Part shown: one piece after another, positions 27,298 to 34,897 of the stretch
Layout: every line of letters starts with the position of its first letter
Position numbering within the stretch: position 1 is the first letter of the stretch
Source of the DNA: Kiloniellales bacterium
Lineage (GTDB): Bacteria > Pseudomonadota > Alphaproteobacteria > Kiloniellales > JAKSBE01
Assembly (NCBI GenBank): GCA_030066685.1
Contig: JASJBF010000010.1
Location: 124,001-188,000 of the forward strand
DNA length: 64,000 nucleotides
Direction: 5' to 3'
Made by a program: the position numbers and the translations under genes
The notes under the pieces: model-generated
What the model was told of the DNA's origin: nothing
The model's database searches: none
Seen by the model: the letters and a program-made list of their open reading frames with translations, nothing else

Positions 27298-28707
27298 ATG
27301 TGGCGGTCCCTTTTCTACTTCTTAAAGCTTGCGATCCTGGTCGCGATCGCCTTCTGGTTGGCCGAGCGGCCGGGCGAGCTCAGCCTGACCTGGCAGGGCT
27401 ACCGCATCGAGACCTCGGTCGGCGTGCTGCTGCTGGCGGTCTACGTTGCGGTGCTGATCGGGGCCAGCTTCTACTATATCTGGCGCCAGCTCCGCCGGGC
27501 GCCCTTTCTGGCGTCCGACTCGATCCTCGCGGGACGCAAGCGGCGCGGCTACAAGGCGCTGACCCAGGGCATGGTCGCGGTCGCTGCCGGCGACGCCGAG
27601 GAGGCCCGGCGCATGGCCAAGAAGGCCGAGGTCCTGCTCGACGAGCCGCCTTTGACCATGCTGCTGCAGGCCCAGGCCGCTCAGCTCGGCGGCGACGAGG
27701 CGGCGGCCAAGCGCTATTTCAAGTCGATGCTGGAGCGCGACGAGACCCGCTTCATGGGCCTGCGCGGGCTCTTGATGCAGGCCCTGCGCGACGGTGACCA
27801 GGCCCTGGCGCTGGACTACCTGGAGCAGGCCCGCAGGATCCGCCCCGATGCCCATTGGGTGATCAACGGCCTCCTCGATCTGCAGCTCCAGCGCGGCGAC
27901 CTGGCCGGCGCCCAGGACAGCGTCACCCGCGCCCGCAAGGCTCGGGCCCTGCCGCCGGCCGAGGCGAGCCGGCGCCGCGCCGTGCTGCTGGTCGCCCAGG
28001 CCCAGGAGGCGCAGGCCGCCGGCGACAACCCGCGCGCCCTTAAGCATCTGCGCGAGGCCGGCAAGCTGACCGAGGACCTCCTGCCCGGCACCCTTATAGA
28101 GGCCGAGATCCTGCTCGCCGAGGGCAAGGACCGGGCGGCGGCCAAGCTGGCCGAGCGGGCCTGGCCCAAGGCGCCGCACCCGCGCCTGGCCGAGCTCTAC
28201 CTGCGCGCCCTCGGCGAGGGCAAGGGGGTCTCGGGCCTCAAGGCCATCGTGCGCCTGACCGAGACAGCGCCGGAGCATCGGGAGAGCCTTCTGGCCCGGG
28301 CCCGGGCCGCCCTCGATGCCCGGCTCTGGGGCGAGGCCCGGCGCTACCTGGCCGCCGCCCAGGACGTCGGCCCCGGCGAGGCGATCTGCCGCCTCATGGC
28401 CAAGCTGGAGGACTCCGAGCACGGCGACGTCGCCGCCGCGCGCAACTGGCTGGACAAGGCGACCCAGGCCCCGGCCGAGCCGGCCTGGGTCTGTGGCACC
28501 TGCGGCACCACCGGGCCGGAATGGAGCGCGACCTGTGCCGCCTGCAAGAGCTTCGACGCCATCGCCTGGCGCCGTCCGCCCAGCGTCGCTGCGCCCCTCT
28601 TGGCCGAATCCCAGGTTGCCGAGGCAGCGCCACCGCCGTCCGCGGCCGCCTCGGGCACGACCATCGAGGCGCTGCCGGCCAGGAGCCGCCGGGTCGAGGG
28701 CGGCTAA
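27298..28707 (+). CDS. HemY N-terminal-domain TPR membrane protein (Orf52-like)
   Basis: About 469 residues. Two transmembrane helices at the N-terminus (about 5-22 and 38-60) are joined by the HemY-type segment LSLTWQGYRIETSVGVLLL. The block FLASDSILAGRKRRGYKALTQ and a long TPR array follow. A C-terminal zinc ribbon (CGTCG and CAAC, near residues 397-415) is typical of the alphaproteobacterial form. Despite the name this is not protoporphyrinogen oxidase; a role in tetrapyrrole or envelope organisation alongside Mic60 is inferred from conserved linkage. ATG 27298 follows a possible GTG at 27289. Confidence 0.87.
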   Translation: MWRSLFYFLKLAILVAIAFWLAERPGELSLTWQGYRIETSVGVLLLAVYVAVLIGASFYYIWRQLRRAPFLASDSILAGRKRRGYKALTQGMVAVAAGDAEEARRMAKKAEVLLDEPPLTMLLQAQAAQLGGDEAAAKRYFKSMLERDETRFMGLRGLLMQALRDGDQALALDYLEQARRIRPDAHWVINGLLDLQLQRGDLAGAQDSVTRARKARALPPAEASRRRAVLLVAQAQEAQAAGDNPRALKHLREAGKLTEDLLPGTLIEAEILLAEGKDRAAAKLAERAWPKAPHPRLAELYLRALGEGKGVSGLKAIVRLTETAPEHRESLLARARAALDARLWGEARRYLAAAQDVGPGEAICRLMAKLEDSEHGDVAAARNWLDKATQAPAEPAWVCGTCGTTGPEWSATCAACKSFDAIAWRRPPSVAAPLLAESQVAEAAPPPSAAASGTTIEALPARSRRVEGG

Positions 28708-28716
28708 CCGCCGGCG

Positions 28717-28745
28717 TTGACGCGCGGCCGCAGCCTGCATTACCT
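28717..28745 (+). promoter_or_regulatory. Sigma-70-type promoter of the tRNA-Thr gene
   Basis: A -35 TTGACG (28717-28722) and a -10-like TTACCT (28740-28745) are separated by 17 bases. This places transcription start about 45 bases before the tRNA, in the gap after the HemY-like gene. Confidence 0.55.
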
Positions 28746-28798
28746 TCCGCCCGCGTTCATGCCAGCGGCCTTCACGGGCCCGGCCCTCAGGCGATCGA

Positions 28799-28873
<75 letters not shown>

Positions 28874-29024
28874 TCTTCTTCTATTTGACGGGCAGTTCAC
28901 GCGACGTTCTGTACGCGACCCATCGAGACCTATCTTGTGTCCGCATTGTGTCCGTATCTCTCTTTGTCTCCCAGAAACCGGATTACCTGCATCGCTTCGA
29001 TCGGGCTGCTGCACTCAACTCCTG

Positions 29025-29047
29025 GCGAATTGGAGGCATGCGAAAGC
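29025..29047 (+). repeat. 23-base direct repeat, copy A
   Basis: Differs at two positions (A/G exchanges) from copy B at 30027-30049 upstream of gmhA. Both contain GGAG just before an ATG that opens a mini-frame of 5 codons (here) or 7 codons (copy B). A GCTGCT precedes both at slightly different distances, which suggests a diverged longer duplication. Confidence 0.6.
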
Positions 29048-29103
29048 CCGAATAGTTTGGGACGTAGATTCCCAGGCATTGTCGACATCCAGCCTCTCTT
29101 TTA

Positions 29104-29252
29104 CCAGGGAGCGTTGATACTGACCCATTTGATGGCGCGCGGCGGCCCGCTGCGTTGCGCTCCGCTTACGGTGCCCAGCACCGCTGCGCGAAGCGCGCCT
29201 GACGGGCGGGCAAGCAAACCCGGTCAAATGGGTCAGTATCAACGCTCCTTGG
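29104..29252. mobile_element. 149-base element with 29-base terminal inverted repeats (MITE-like)
   Basis: Left arm 29104-29132 and right arm 29224-29252 are inverted copies with a single mismatch; the core is GGAGCGTTGATACTGACCCA. The 91-base interior is GC-rich and codes for nothing recognisable. No target-site duplication is evident. It could be a non-autonomous insertion element or two abutting ends of a larger insertion sequence whose middle was lost. Confidence 0.6.
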
Positions 29253-29472
29253 CATCAGCTGCGGTACAGGGTCTCTCTCAGCCGGGGGGTTTGTGTCCCT
29301 GCGGCTGGTGTGGGAGCTGGGGGACACAACCAGAATGCACGAAAGCACCGTGTGACTTCTGTCCTCTGACTGCATTGATGCCACCCGTGGCATCCAGCTC
29401 ACAGGGCCGACCACGGCGTTGCGGAACTGTGGGAACTAGGTTAAGCAGGCAATCCTGATCGGTTTATCACAT

Positions 29473-29997
29473 ATGCCCCGCACGCCTCTTCAACCCCGTC
29501 CTGCCGTCTTCTTCGACCGTGACGGCGTGCTCAATCACGATGCCGGCTATACTCATCGAATCGAGGACTTCCGCTGGATGGGAACCGCCCGGCAAGCGAT
29601 CAAGTTCTGCAACGACTCAGGGTACTTTGTTTTCGTGGTGACCAACCAGGCCGGCATAGCGCACGGCTATTACGACGAAAGGGCGGTGCGTCGGCTACAC
29701 CGCTACATGAACGACGAGATTCTCGAGCAAGGCGCGCGGATCGACGATTTTCGCTATTGTCCTCATCACCCCGAGGGTTCGGTCCCCGCCTTCGCCAAGT
29801 CCTGCTTCTGCCGCAAGCCGCGCCCCGGCATGATCCTCAGCTTGCTTCGTGATTGGCCGGTCATCACGGCTGGGAGTGTTATGTTCGGCGACAAGCAAAG
29901 CGACATCGAGGCCGCCGAGGCCGCCGGGCTGCCTGGCGTTCTCTTCACCGGTGGCTGCCTGCAATCCGTCGTCGAAACCGCGCTGTCCAAAATCTAG
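29473..29997 (+). CDS. gmhB: D-glycero-D-manno-heptose 1,7-bisphosphate 7-phosphatase
   Basis: HAD-IIIA phosphatase of 174 residues that removes the 7-phosphate from heptose 1,7-bisphosphate. The catalytic aspartates are in FFDRDGVLNHDAGYTH, followed by VFVVTNQAGIAHGYY. The zinc-binding loop is YCPHHPEG with CFCRKP, and the late motif is MFGDKQSDIEAAEAAG. With gmhA, hddA and hddC in the same island it completes the route to GDP-D-glycero-alpha-D-manno-heptose. Base composition is clearly less GC-rich than the flanking backbone. Confidence 0.92.
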   Translation: MPRTPLQPRPAVFFDRDGVLNHDAGYTHRIEDFRWMGTARQAIKFCNDSGYFVFVVTNQAGIAHGYYDERAVRRLHRYMNDEILEQGARIDDFRYCPHHPEGSVPAFAKSCFCRKPRPGMILSLLRDWPVITAGSVMFGDKQSDIEAAEAAGLPGVLFTGGCLQSVVETALSKI

Positions 29998-30026
29998 ATC
30001 GATTTCCAACCAAGCTGCTAGTCTCC

Positions 30027-30049
30027 GCGAATTGGAGACATGCGAGAGC
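30027..30049 (+). repeat. 23-base direct repeat, copy B
   Basis: Second copy of the sequence at 29025-29047, lying 16 bases before the gmhA start. The ATG inside it (30040) opens a 7-codon frame ending at TGA 30061, just before gmhA ATG 30065. It may therefore be a leader region rather than chance duplication. Confidence 0.6.
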
Positions 30050-30064
30050 TAGAAGGGCCGTGAC

Positions 30065-30625
30065 ATGCTGTCTCGATACCTGAAAGAAACCGCCGACAAC
30101 ATCCGGGCCGCCGCGAACGCCGATCTAGACGGCTGCATGGAGCGGGCGATCGGACTTGTCGCCGATGCGGTCAGGAACAGACGCCCGGTCCTGGTCTGCG
30201 GAAACGGCGGATCCATGGCGGACAGCTTGCACATCAGCGGCGAGCTGGTGTCGCGTTTCAAGGTCGAACGGCAAGGCCTGCCGGTTATTGCGCTGGGCAT
30301 CAACCTGGCGGCCTCGACGGCCTGGAGCAACGACTACTCCTATGAGACCCAGTTCGCCCGCGAGGTCGAGGCTTTCGGGACCGAGGGCTCAACCATCATC
30401 GGTCTGTCCACCAGCGGCAACTCGAGCAACGTTATTGCCGCCTTCGAAACGGCCCGGCAAATGGGCATGAAGACCATAGCTCTGACGGGCAAGGGCGGCG
30501 GTAAGCTGGCCGATCTCGCCGACGTCTTGCTGGCGGTCCCCTTAAGCGACACGCCGCGTGTCCAGGAGGCGCACGTCGCCTGCTACCACTACCTCTGCAT
30601 GGAAGTTGAGAAGGCCATTGTTTGA
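30065..30625 (+). CDS. gmhA: Sedoheptulose-7-phosphate isomerase
   Basis: SIS-domain isomerase (186 residues) converting sedoheptulose 7-phosphate to D-glycero-D-manno-heptose 7-phosphate, the first step of the heptose pathway. Diagnostic blocks are VLVCGNGGSMADSLHISGEL, GINLAASTAWSNDYSYE, GLSTSGNSSNVIAAFE and the His-containing end PRVQEAHVACYHYLCMEVE. An AAGGG precedes ATG 30065. It follows gmhB on the same strand with a 67-base gap and converges with the Fcl-like gene. Confidence 0.93.
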   Translation: MLSRYLKETADNIRAAANADLDGCMERAIGLVADAVRNRRPVLVCGNGGSMADSLHISGELVSRFKVERQGLPVIALGINLAASTAWSNDYSYETQFAREVEAFGTEGSTIIGLSTSGNSSNVIAAFETARQMGMKTIALTGKGGGKLADLADVLLAVPLSDTPRVQEAHVACYHYLCMEVEKAIV

Positions 30626-30637
30626 AACCGGGCGCTC

Positions 30638-31579
30638 CTAAGCCGCATTTTCCTGCAGCCAATCGATGGTCATGCGTAGCCCTTCGCGCAGGCTCACCCT
30701 GGGGCGCCAACCCAGCTCGAGTATTCGCGTGGAGTCGAGCTGTTTTCTCGGCATTCCATCGGGCTTTTCGGTCGCGTAGTGGAATCCGCCGGAATAGCCG
30801 ACCTCGGAGGCGACCAATTGCGCCAGCTCCGAGATGCTGACGCTTTCCCCCGCGCCGATATTGATGACGTCCTCGGCGCTGTAATGTTCCATAAGGAAGA
30901 TCAGCGCGCGCGCCGCGTCGTCGACGTAAAGGAACTCGCGTCGCGGCCTCCCGGTGCCCCAGATCTCGACTGGGCCACCGCTCTTTCGCGCCTCGGTGAT
31001 TTTGCGAATCATGGCCGGCACGACATGGCTGGCGGCCGGATCGCAATTGTCACCTGGACCGAACAGATTGGTTGGGACGACCACGATGAAATCGTCACCG
31101 TACTGTCGTCGGTAGGCCTGGCACAGCTTGATGCCGGCGATCTTCGCCACCGCGTACCACTGGTTGGTCGGTTCGAGCGGACCGGTCAGCAAGTCGGCTT
31201 CCGCCATTGGCTGCTTGGCCAGCCTAGGGTAGATACACGACGAACCGAGGAACATCAGCTTGCCGGTGCTTGCGAGGTGCGCGCCATGCACGATGTTGTG
31301 CACGATCGCCAGGTTGTCATGGATGAAGTCGGCCGGCCGGGTGTCATTGGCCAGGATACCGCCGACCGTGGCCGCGCTGACGAAAATGGCATCGGGCCGA
31401 TTGGCATCGATCCATGCCTCGGTATCGCTTTGGCGGCGCAGGTCGAGTTCGTCGCGGCCGACGGTCAGAATTCGGCAGTTCCTCGTCTCCAGCTCACGTA
31501 CAAGGGCTGACCCGACCATTCCGCGATGGCCGGCCACCCAGACGCGCTTGCCCGACAGGTCGAACAGCTTCTCGGCCAT
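30638..31579 (-). CDS. GDP-L-fucose synthase-like epimerase/reductase (Fcl/ColC/MlghC family)
   Basis: Extended SDR of 313 residues. The NADP-binding VWVAGHRGMVGSALVREL, LMFLGSSCIYPRLAKQP and the catalytic YAVAKIAGIKLCQAYRRQYG (Tyr-x3-Lys) are all as in GDP-fucose synthase, with PTNLFGPGDN after. Family members act on GDP-4-keto-hexoses (Fcl, ColC) or GDP-4-keto-heptoses (Campylobacter MlghC). No GDP-mannose 4,6-dehydratase is present, and heptose genes flank it. A GDP-4-keto-heptose substrate is therefore more likely here (inference). It is last in a five-gene operon. Confidence 0.85.
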   Translation of the reverse strand: MAEKLFDLSGKRVWVAGHRGMVGSALVRELETRNCRILTVGRDELDLRRQSDTEAWIDANRPDAIFVSAATVGGILANDTRPADFIHDNLAIVHNIVHGAHLASTGKLMFLGSSCIYPRLAKQPMAEADLLTGPLEPTNQWYAVAKIAGIKLCQAYRRQYGDDFIVVVPTNLFGPGDNCDPAASHVVPAMIRKITEARKSGGPVEIWGTGRPRREFLYVDDAARALIFLMEHYSAEDVINIGAGESVSISELAQLVASEVGYSGGFHYATEKPDGMPRKQLDSTRILELGWRPRVSLREGLRMTIDWLQENAA

Positions 31580-31582
31580 GGG

Positions 31583-32527
31583 TCACACGTTGCCGTAGCG
31601 GCTGTCGCGGATCATGACATAGCCCTTGATGAGTTCTTCGATGCCGGCGTCGAGTGAGTGTTCCGGCTTGAAGCCTGTGCTCTCGATCTTCTCGTTGGAC
31701 ACGATATAGTCGCGTTTGTCCGGGTCCTCGCCGATCGGGGCCTCCAAGACCTGGAAGGCCGGGATGCGCTTCCGAATCCGCTCGCACAATTCCAGCTTCG
31801 ACAGGTTTGCGTCGGACAGCCCGACGTTGTAAGGCTCGTCCTTCATGCTTTCGAAATTGTCGATACCGTGCAGAAAAACGCGGGCGACGTCGCGGACGTG
31901 AACATAGTTGCGCTTGAAATGGGCCTCGAACAGCACGACGGCACGGTCATAGACGGCGCGGTAGACGAAGTCGTTCACCAGGAGATCGATGCGCATTCGC
32001 GGGGCCATGCCGAATACGGTGGCCAGACGGAAGCTGATGGCGTTGCCGCGGTCCAGCACCGCCGATTCCGCCTCGACCTTGGTCTTGCCGTAAGTCGAAA
32101 TCGGCAGCAGCGGCGTGTCCTCGGTACAGTACTTACCGGCCTCGCCGATGCCGTAACCTGAATTTGTGGTTGGTATCAGGATCCGCTGCTCCTTCGACAG
32201 CATCCTTGTCAGCATGACGACGGCGTCTCGGTTGGTCGTCACCGTGGCGATCTCATCGTCGCGGCAAAGCGGAGCCCCCACCAAGGCGGCCAGGGGGATC
32301 ACGATATCGGCTTTGCTTATCAGCGGCCTAAGCACAGCCTCCGATCGCGCATCGCCCTTGACGACCGTGAAGTTCGAATCCGCGCAGCTGCTGGCCAGAG
32401 AGTTCTGCTTGAACATGAAATTGTCGAGCACGGTGACCCGGTGGCCCGCCATCAGCATCTCGGGGACCATGATCGAGCCCAGATAGCCCGCGCCTCCAGT
32501 AATCAGTACATTCAGTTTCGCGACCAT
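31583..32527 (-). CDS. NAD-dependent epimerase/dehydratase (extended SDR), candidate GDP-heptose 4-oxidoreductase
   Basis: A 314-residue extended SDR. The NAD-binding VLITGGAGYLGSIMVPEML leads it, then IPTTNSGYGIGEAGKYC and the catalytic STYGKTKVEAE (Tyr-x3-Lys). The C-terminal half carries NYVHVRDVARVFLHGI and PYNVGLSDANLSK as in sugar-nucleotide epimerases. By analogy with Campylobacter Cj1427, a GDP-heptose C4 dehydrogenase, it could supply the 4-keto sugar for its neighbours; this is inference from context. The Fcl-like gene starts 3 bases after its stop. Confidence 0.8.
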   Translation of the reverse strand: MVAKLNVLITGGAGYLGSIMVPEMLMAGHRVTVLDNFMFKQNSLASSCADSNFTVVKGDARSEAVLRPLISKADIVIPLAALVGAPLCRDDEIATVTTNRDAVVMLTRMLSKEQRILIPTTNSGYGIGEAGKYCTEDTPLLPISTYGKTKVEAESAVLDRGNAISFRLATVFGMAPRMRIDLLVNDFVYRAVYDRAVVLFEAHFKRNYVHVRDVARVFLHGIDNFESMKDEPYNVGLSDANLSKLELCERIRKRIPAFQVLEAPIGEDPDKRDYIVSNEKIESTGFKPEHSLDAGIEELIKGYVMIRDSRYGNV

Positions 32528-32582
32528 CGCATTCCCTCTTGTCGCCGTTCGCTTCTATGTTCGCCTGAGGGTCCTCAAGAGG

Positions 32583-33749
32583 TCAGCAGGCCGCATCCAG
32601 CACTTCGCGCAGCCGGTGGATCTGCGGCGAGAGGTCGTAGGGGTGGTTGCCGACGAAGAAACCATAGTCATGCGCGATGTGGGCGTTCTCGATTTCGCCG
32701 ACCGTGTCATAGTCGTAGTACTTCAAGACATCGTGACGCAAAAAGCAGCCGCCGGTGATGATGCGGAAGCCGATGTCGGATTCTGTAAGGGCGGCAAAGA
32801 CCTTACGCCGGTCGATATCCTTGCCTGGATTCAAGACGATCGTGAAGGCAAAAGCTGAACTCTTGCCATTTTCCTTCTGGATGATGAAGCGGTCGTCGCC
32901 GCCGAACAGCTCCTGGAACAGGGCCCAGTTCGCCCGGCGCTTGGCGGTCATGCCGGGCAGCTTCTTGAGCTGCTCAAGGCCGACGGCGCCCGACATCTCA
33001 AGCGGCCGCAGATTGTAACCCGGCAGGATGAAGCGATAAGCCTCGAACCGGTCGTCGCCGCCGCGTTCGTACAGCGGGGTGTCGTCGGGCAGGTCGCGGG
33101 TCCACCCATGGGCACGAATCGACCGGCATAGGTGCGCCAGCTCCATGTCGTCGGTCAGAACCATGCCACCTTCCATGGTGGAGATGTGGTGCGAGAAAAA
33201 GAAGCTGAAGGTGTTTATCTCGCCGAAAGTCCCGGTTTTTCTGCCGCCGAGTTCGGCATCCATCGACTCGCAGTTGTCCTCGAACAGGTAGAGGCCATGC
33301 TCGTCACAGAAGGCGCGCATCACATCCAGGGCGGCCGGATTGCCCAGGATGCTGACCGCCATCACGGCCTTGGTCTTCGGCGTCAGCGCCGCCTCGAGCT
33401 TGGAGACGTCGACATTCAAGGACTCGAGCTCGACATCGAGGAAACGAAGCTTCAGGCCGAACTGCTGCAAGGGATGATATGTCGTACTCCACGAGATCGC
33501 CGGCACAATCACCTCATCGCCGCGCTTCAGCGGGTTGTCCTTCTTGTAGGTCAGGGCGGCCACGCCGGCGAGGTTGGCCGAGGAGCCGGAGTTGACCATC
33601 ACGCCGTGGGCCTTGCCGAAGTAGGCGGCGAACGTCTGCTCGAACTGCGCCACACACTTGCCCATGGTGAAGAAGCCGGAGTCGATGACACGATGTATGG
33701 CATCGATTTCCTCCTGGCCCCAAGAGGAGGAGGCGAGGTCATAGAACAT
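32583..33749 (-). CDS. ColD-like PLP-dependent sugar 3-dehydratase (catalytic Lys replaced by His)
   Basis: A 388-residue DegT/DnrJ-fold protein. Where aminotransferases carry the PLP lysine this one reads FSFFFSHHISTMEGG. The second His of SHH is the hallmark of GDP-4-keto-6-deoxymannose 3-dehydratase ColD and of CDP-sugar E1, which use PMP and remove the 3-OH. Other blocks also match ColD-type proteins: DLASSSWGQEEIDAI, GFFTMGKCVAQFE, VPAISWSTTYHPLQQFGL, LPGYNLRPLEMSGAVGLEQL and FFVGNHPYDL. The product would be a 3-deoxy-4-keto sugar. It is the third gene of the operon, 77 bases after E1beta. Confidence 0.88.
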   Translation of the reverse strand: MFYDLASSSWGQEEIDAIHRVIDSGFFTMGKCVAQFEQTFAAYFGKAHGVMVNSGSSANLAGVAALTYKKDNPLKRGDEVIVPAISWSTTYHPLQQFGLKLRFLDVELESLNVDVSKLEAALTPKTKAVMAVSILGNPAALDVMRAFCDEHGLYLFEDNCESMDAELGGRKTGTFGEINTFSFFFSHHISTMEGGMVLTDDMELAHLCRSIRAHGWTRDLPDDTPLYERGGDDRFEAYRFILPGYNLRPLEMSGAVGLEQLKKLPGMTAKRRANWALFQELFGGDDRFIIQKENGKSSAFAFTIVLNPGKDIDRRKVFAALTESDIGFRIITGGCFLRHDVLKYYDYDTVGEIENAHIAHDYGFFVGNHPYDLSPQIHRLREVLDAAC

Positions 33750-33826
33750 TGGCGATCGGGTCCTTTAGACAGTTCTCTCGTCACATGGATGGGTTCAGCC
33801 GTTTCGCCGCAGCCGCCGGCACCTGG

Positions 33827-34897
33827 CTAGAACGGTCCCTTGAACTCGGCTTGGTAGGCGAGTTGGCACGCCTCTTCCGGCGGCGCCCAATGACCCTCCT
33901 CGGGACGGACCATTTTGTGGGCCGCAGTAGCGATCGTCGCCGGGTTCGCATAGAAGAGGCGCTCCAGCGCCGGTGTGGTCGGACAAGTGGTCGGCGCAAA
34001 GCCCATCCGGTGCACCTGGAGGGGCTGCTCGGGCCCCAGCATTTCGCAGACGCGGGCAACGATTTCGGCGCTGGCGCCGCAGCTTGTCCAGGCGTTGTCG
34101 ACCACGAGCAAGCGCCCGGTCTTGCGCACAGAGTCCGCAATGGTCTCGACATCCAGTGGGATCAGCGAGATCGGATCGATGACCTCGGCTTTGATACCGA
34201 CGTCGGCCAGCAGGTCGCGGGCGCGCAGGGCTTCCATGACCATGTTCGATACGCCGACGATACTAATATCGTCGCCTCTGGTGATCACGCGGGCCTCGCC
34301 GAACTCGACGGTATAGGGGGTTTCCGGCACATAGGCCTCGGTGAAGTACAGCAGCCTGTGCTCCACGAACATGACTGGGTTGTTGTCGCGGATCGCCGCG
34401 ATGAGGCAGCCCTTCGCATCATGCGCATTTGAGGGCGCCACGACCTTCAAGCCGGGCACGTGCATGAACATCGCGTGCAGGCCCTGCGAATGCTGGGCGC
34501 CTTGTCCCCACGACTTGCCGATCATGCTCCGCACCACCAGTGGCACATTGACCTGACCGCCGTACATGTAGTGGCTCTTGGCCGCGATGTTCACAAGCTG
34601 GTTCATGCAGAGCATCATGAAATCCATGCGAATATGCACGTGAATCGGCCGCATGCCCGCCATGGCGGCGCCAATCGCCACACCGGTCATGGCGTCTTCC
34701 GACAACGGCGTCGTGAAAACGCGCTCGGACCCAAACCTTTCGAGCAAACCGCTGGTGGAGCCCTGTATCGCCTTATGGTCGTCGACATCCAGACCCATCA
34801 CAAAGACAGAGGGATCGGCTGCCATCTCCTGACAGGCGGCTTCGGCGAGGGCGTCGACATAGCGAAGAAGGCGCTGGGAGCTATTCCGCGAAGACAT
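33827..34897 (-). CDS. TPP-dependent alpha-keto acid dehydrogenase E1 beta-like subunit
   Basis: A 356-residue transketolase-type pyrimidine-binding plus C-terminal domain protein, as in the PDH/acetoin dehydrogenase E1 beta family. Conserved parts are the TPP-activating glutamate region TTPLSEDAMTGVAIGAAMAG, GQGAQHSQGLHAMFMHVPGL with VVAPSNAHDAKGCL, and EVIDPISLIPLDVETI. It overlaps the E1alpha gene by 17 bases. No E2 acyltransferase or E3 genes are nearby, so the pair probably acts on free acyl-TPP chemistry, e.g. adding a C2 unit to a keto sugar as proposed for AviB1/B2 (inference). Confidence 0.86.
   Translation of the reverse strand: MSSRNSSQRLLRYVDALAEAACQEMAADPSVFVMGLDVDDHKAIQGSTSGLLERFGSERVFTTPLSEDAMTGVAIGAAMAGMRPIHVHIRMDFMMLCMNQLVNIAAKSHYMYGGQVNVPLVVRSMIGKSWGQGAQHSQGLHAMFMHVPGLKVVAPSNAHDAKGCLIAAIRDNNPVMFVEHRLLYFTEAYVPETPYTVEFGEARVITRGDDISIVGVSNMVMEALRARDLLADVGIKAEVIDPISLIPLDVETIADSVRKTGRLLVVDNAWTSCGASAEIVARVCEMLGPEQPLQVHRMGFAPTTCPTTPALERLFYANPATIATAAHKMVRPEEGHWAPPEEACQLAYQAEFKGPF

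Larger units (their letters stand above)
28874..29472. other. Island left-border region without a convincing gene
   Basis: Six hundred bases between the tRNA and gmhB. It contains a duplicated TGTGTCCG unit near 28936-28952, a 149-base inverted-repeat element (29104-29252) and one copy of a 23-base sequence that recurs before gmhA. Frames through it are short, differ on the two strands and match no family. I read it as debris left by integration and rearrangement. Confidence 0.55.

Noticed and set aside
28936-28952. Doubled TGTGTCCG unit as the start of a CRISPR or iteron array
   Set aside because: Only two irregular copies; no further units or spacers follow. No CRISPR array was seen anywhere in the window.
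28937-29458. 173-residue plus-strand frame between tRNA and gmhB
   Set aside because: Spans both arms of the inverted-repeat element, has no ribosome site and no conserved block; treated as border debris.
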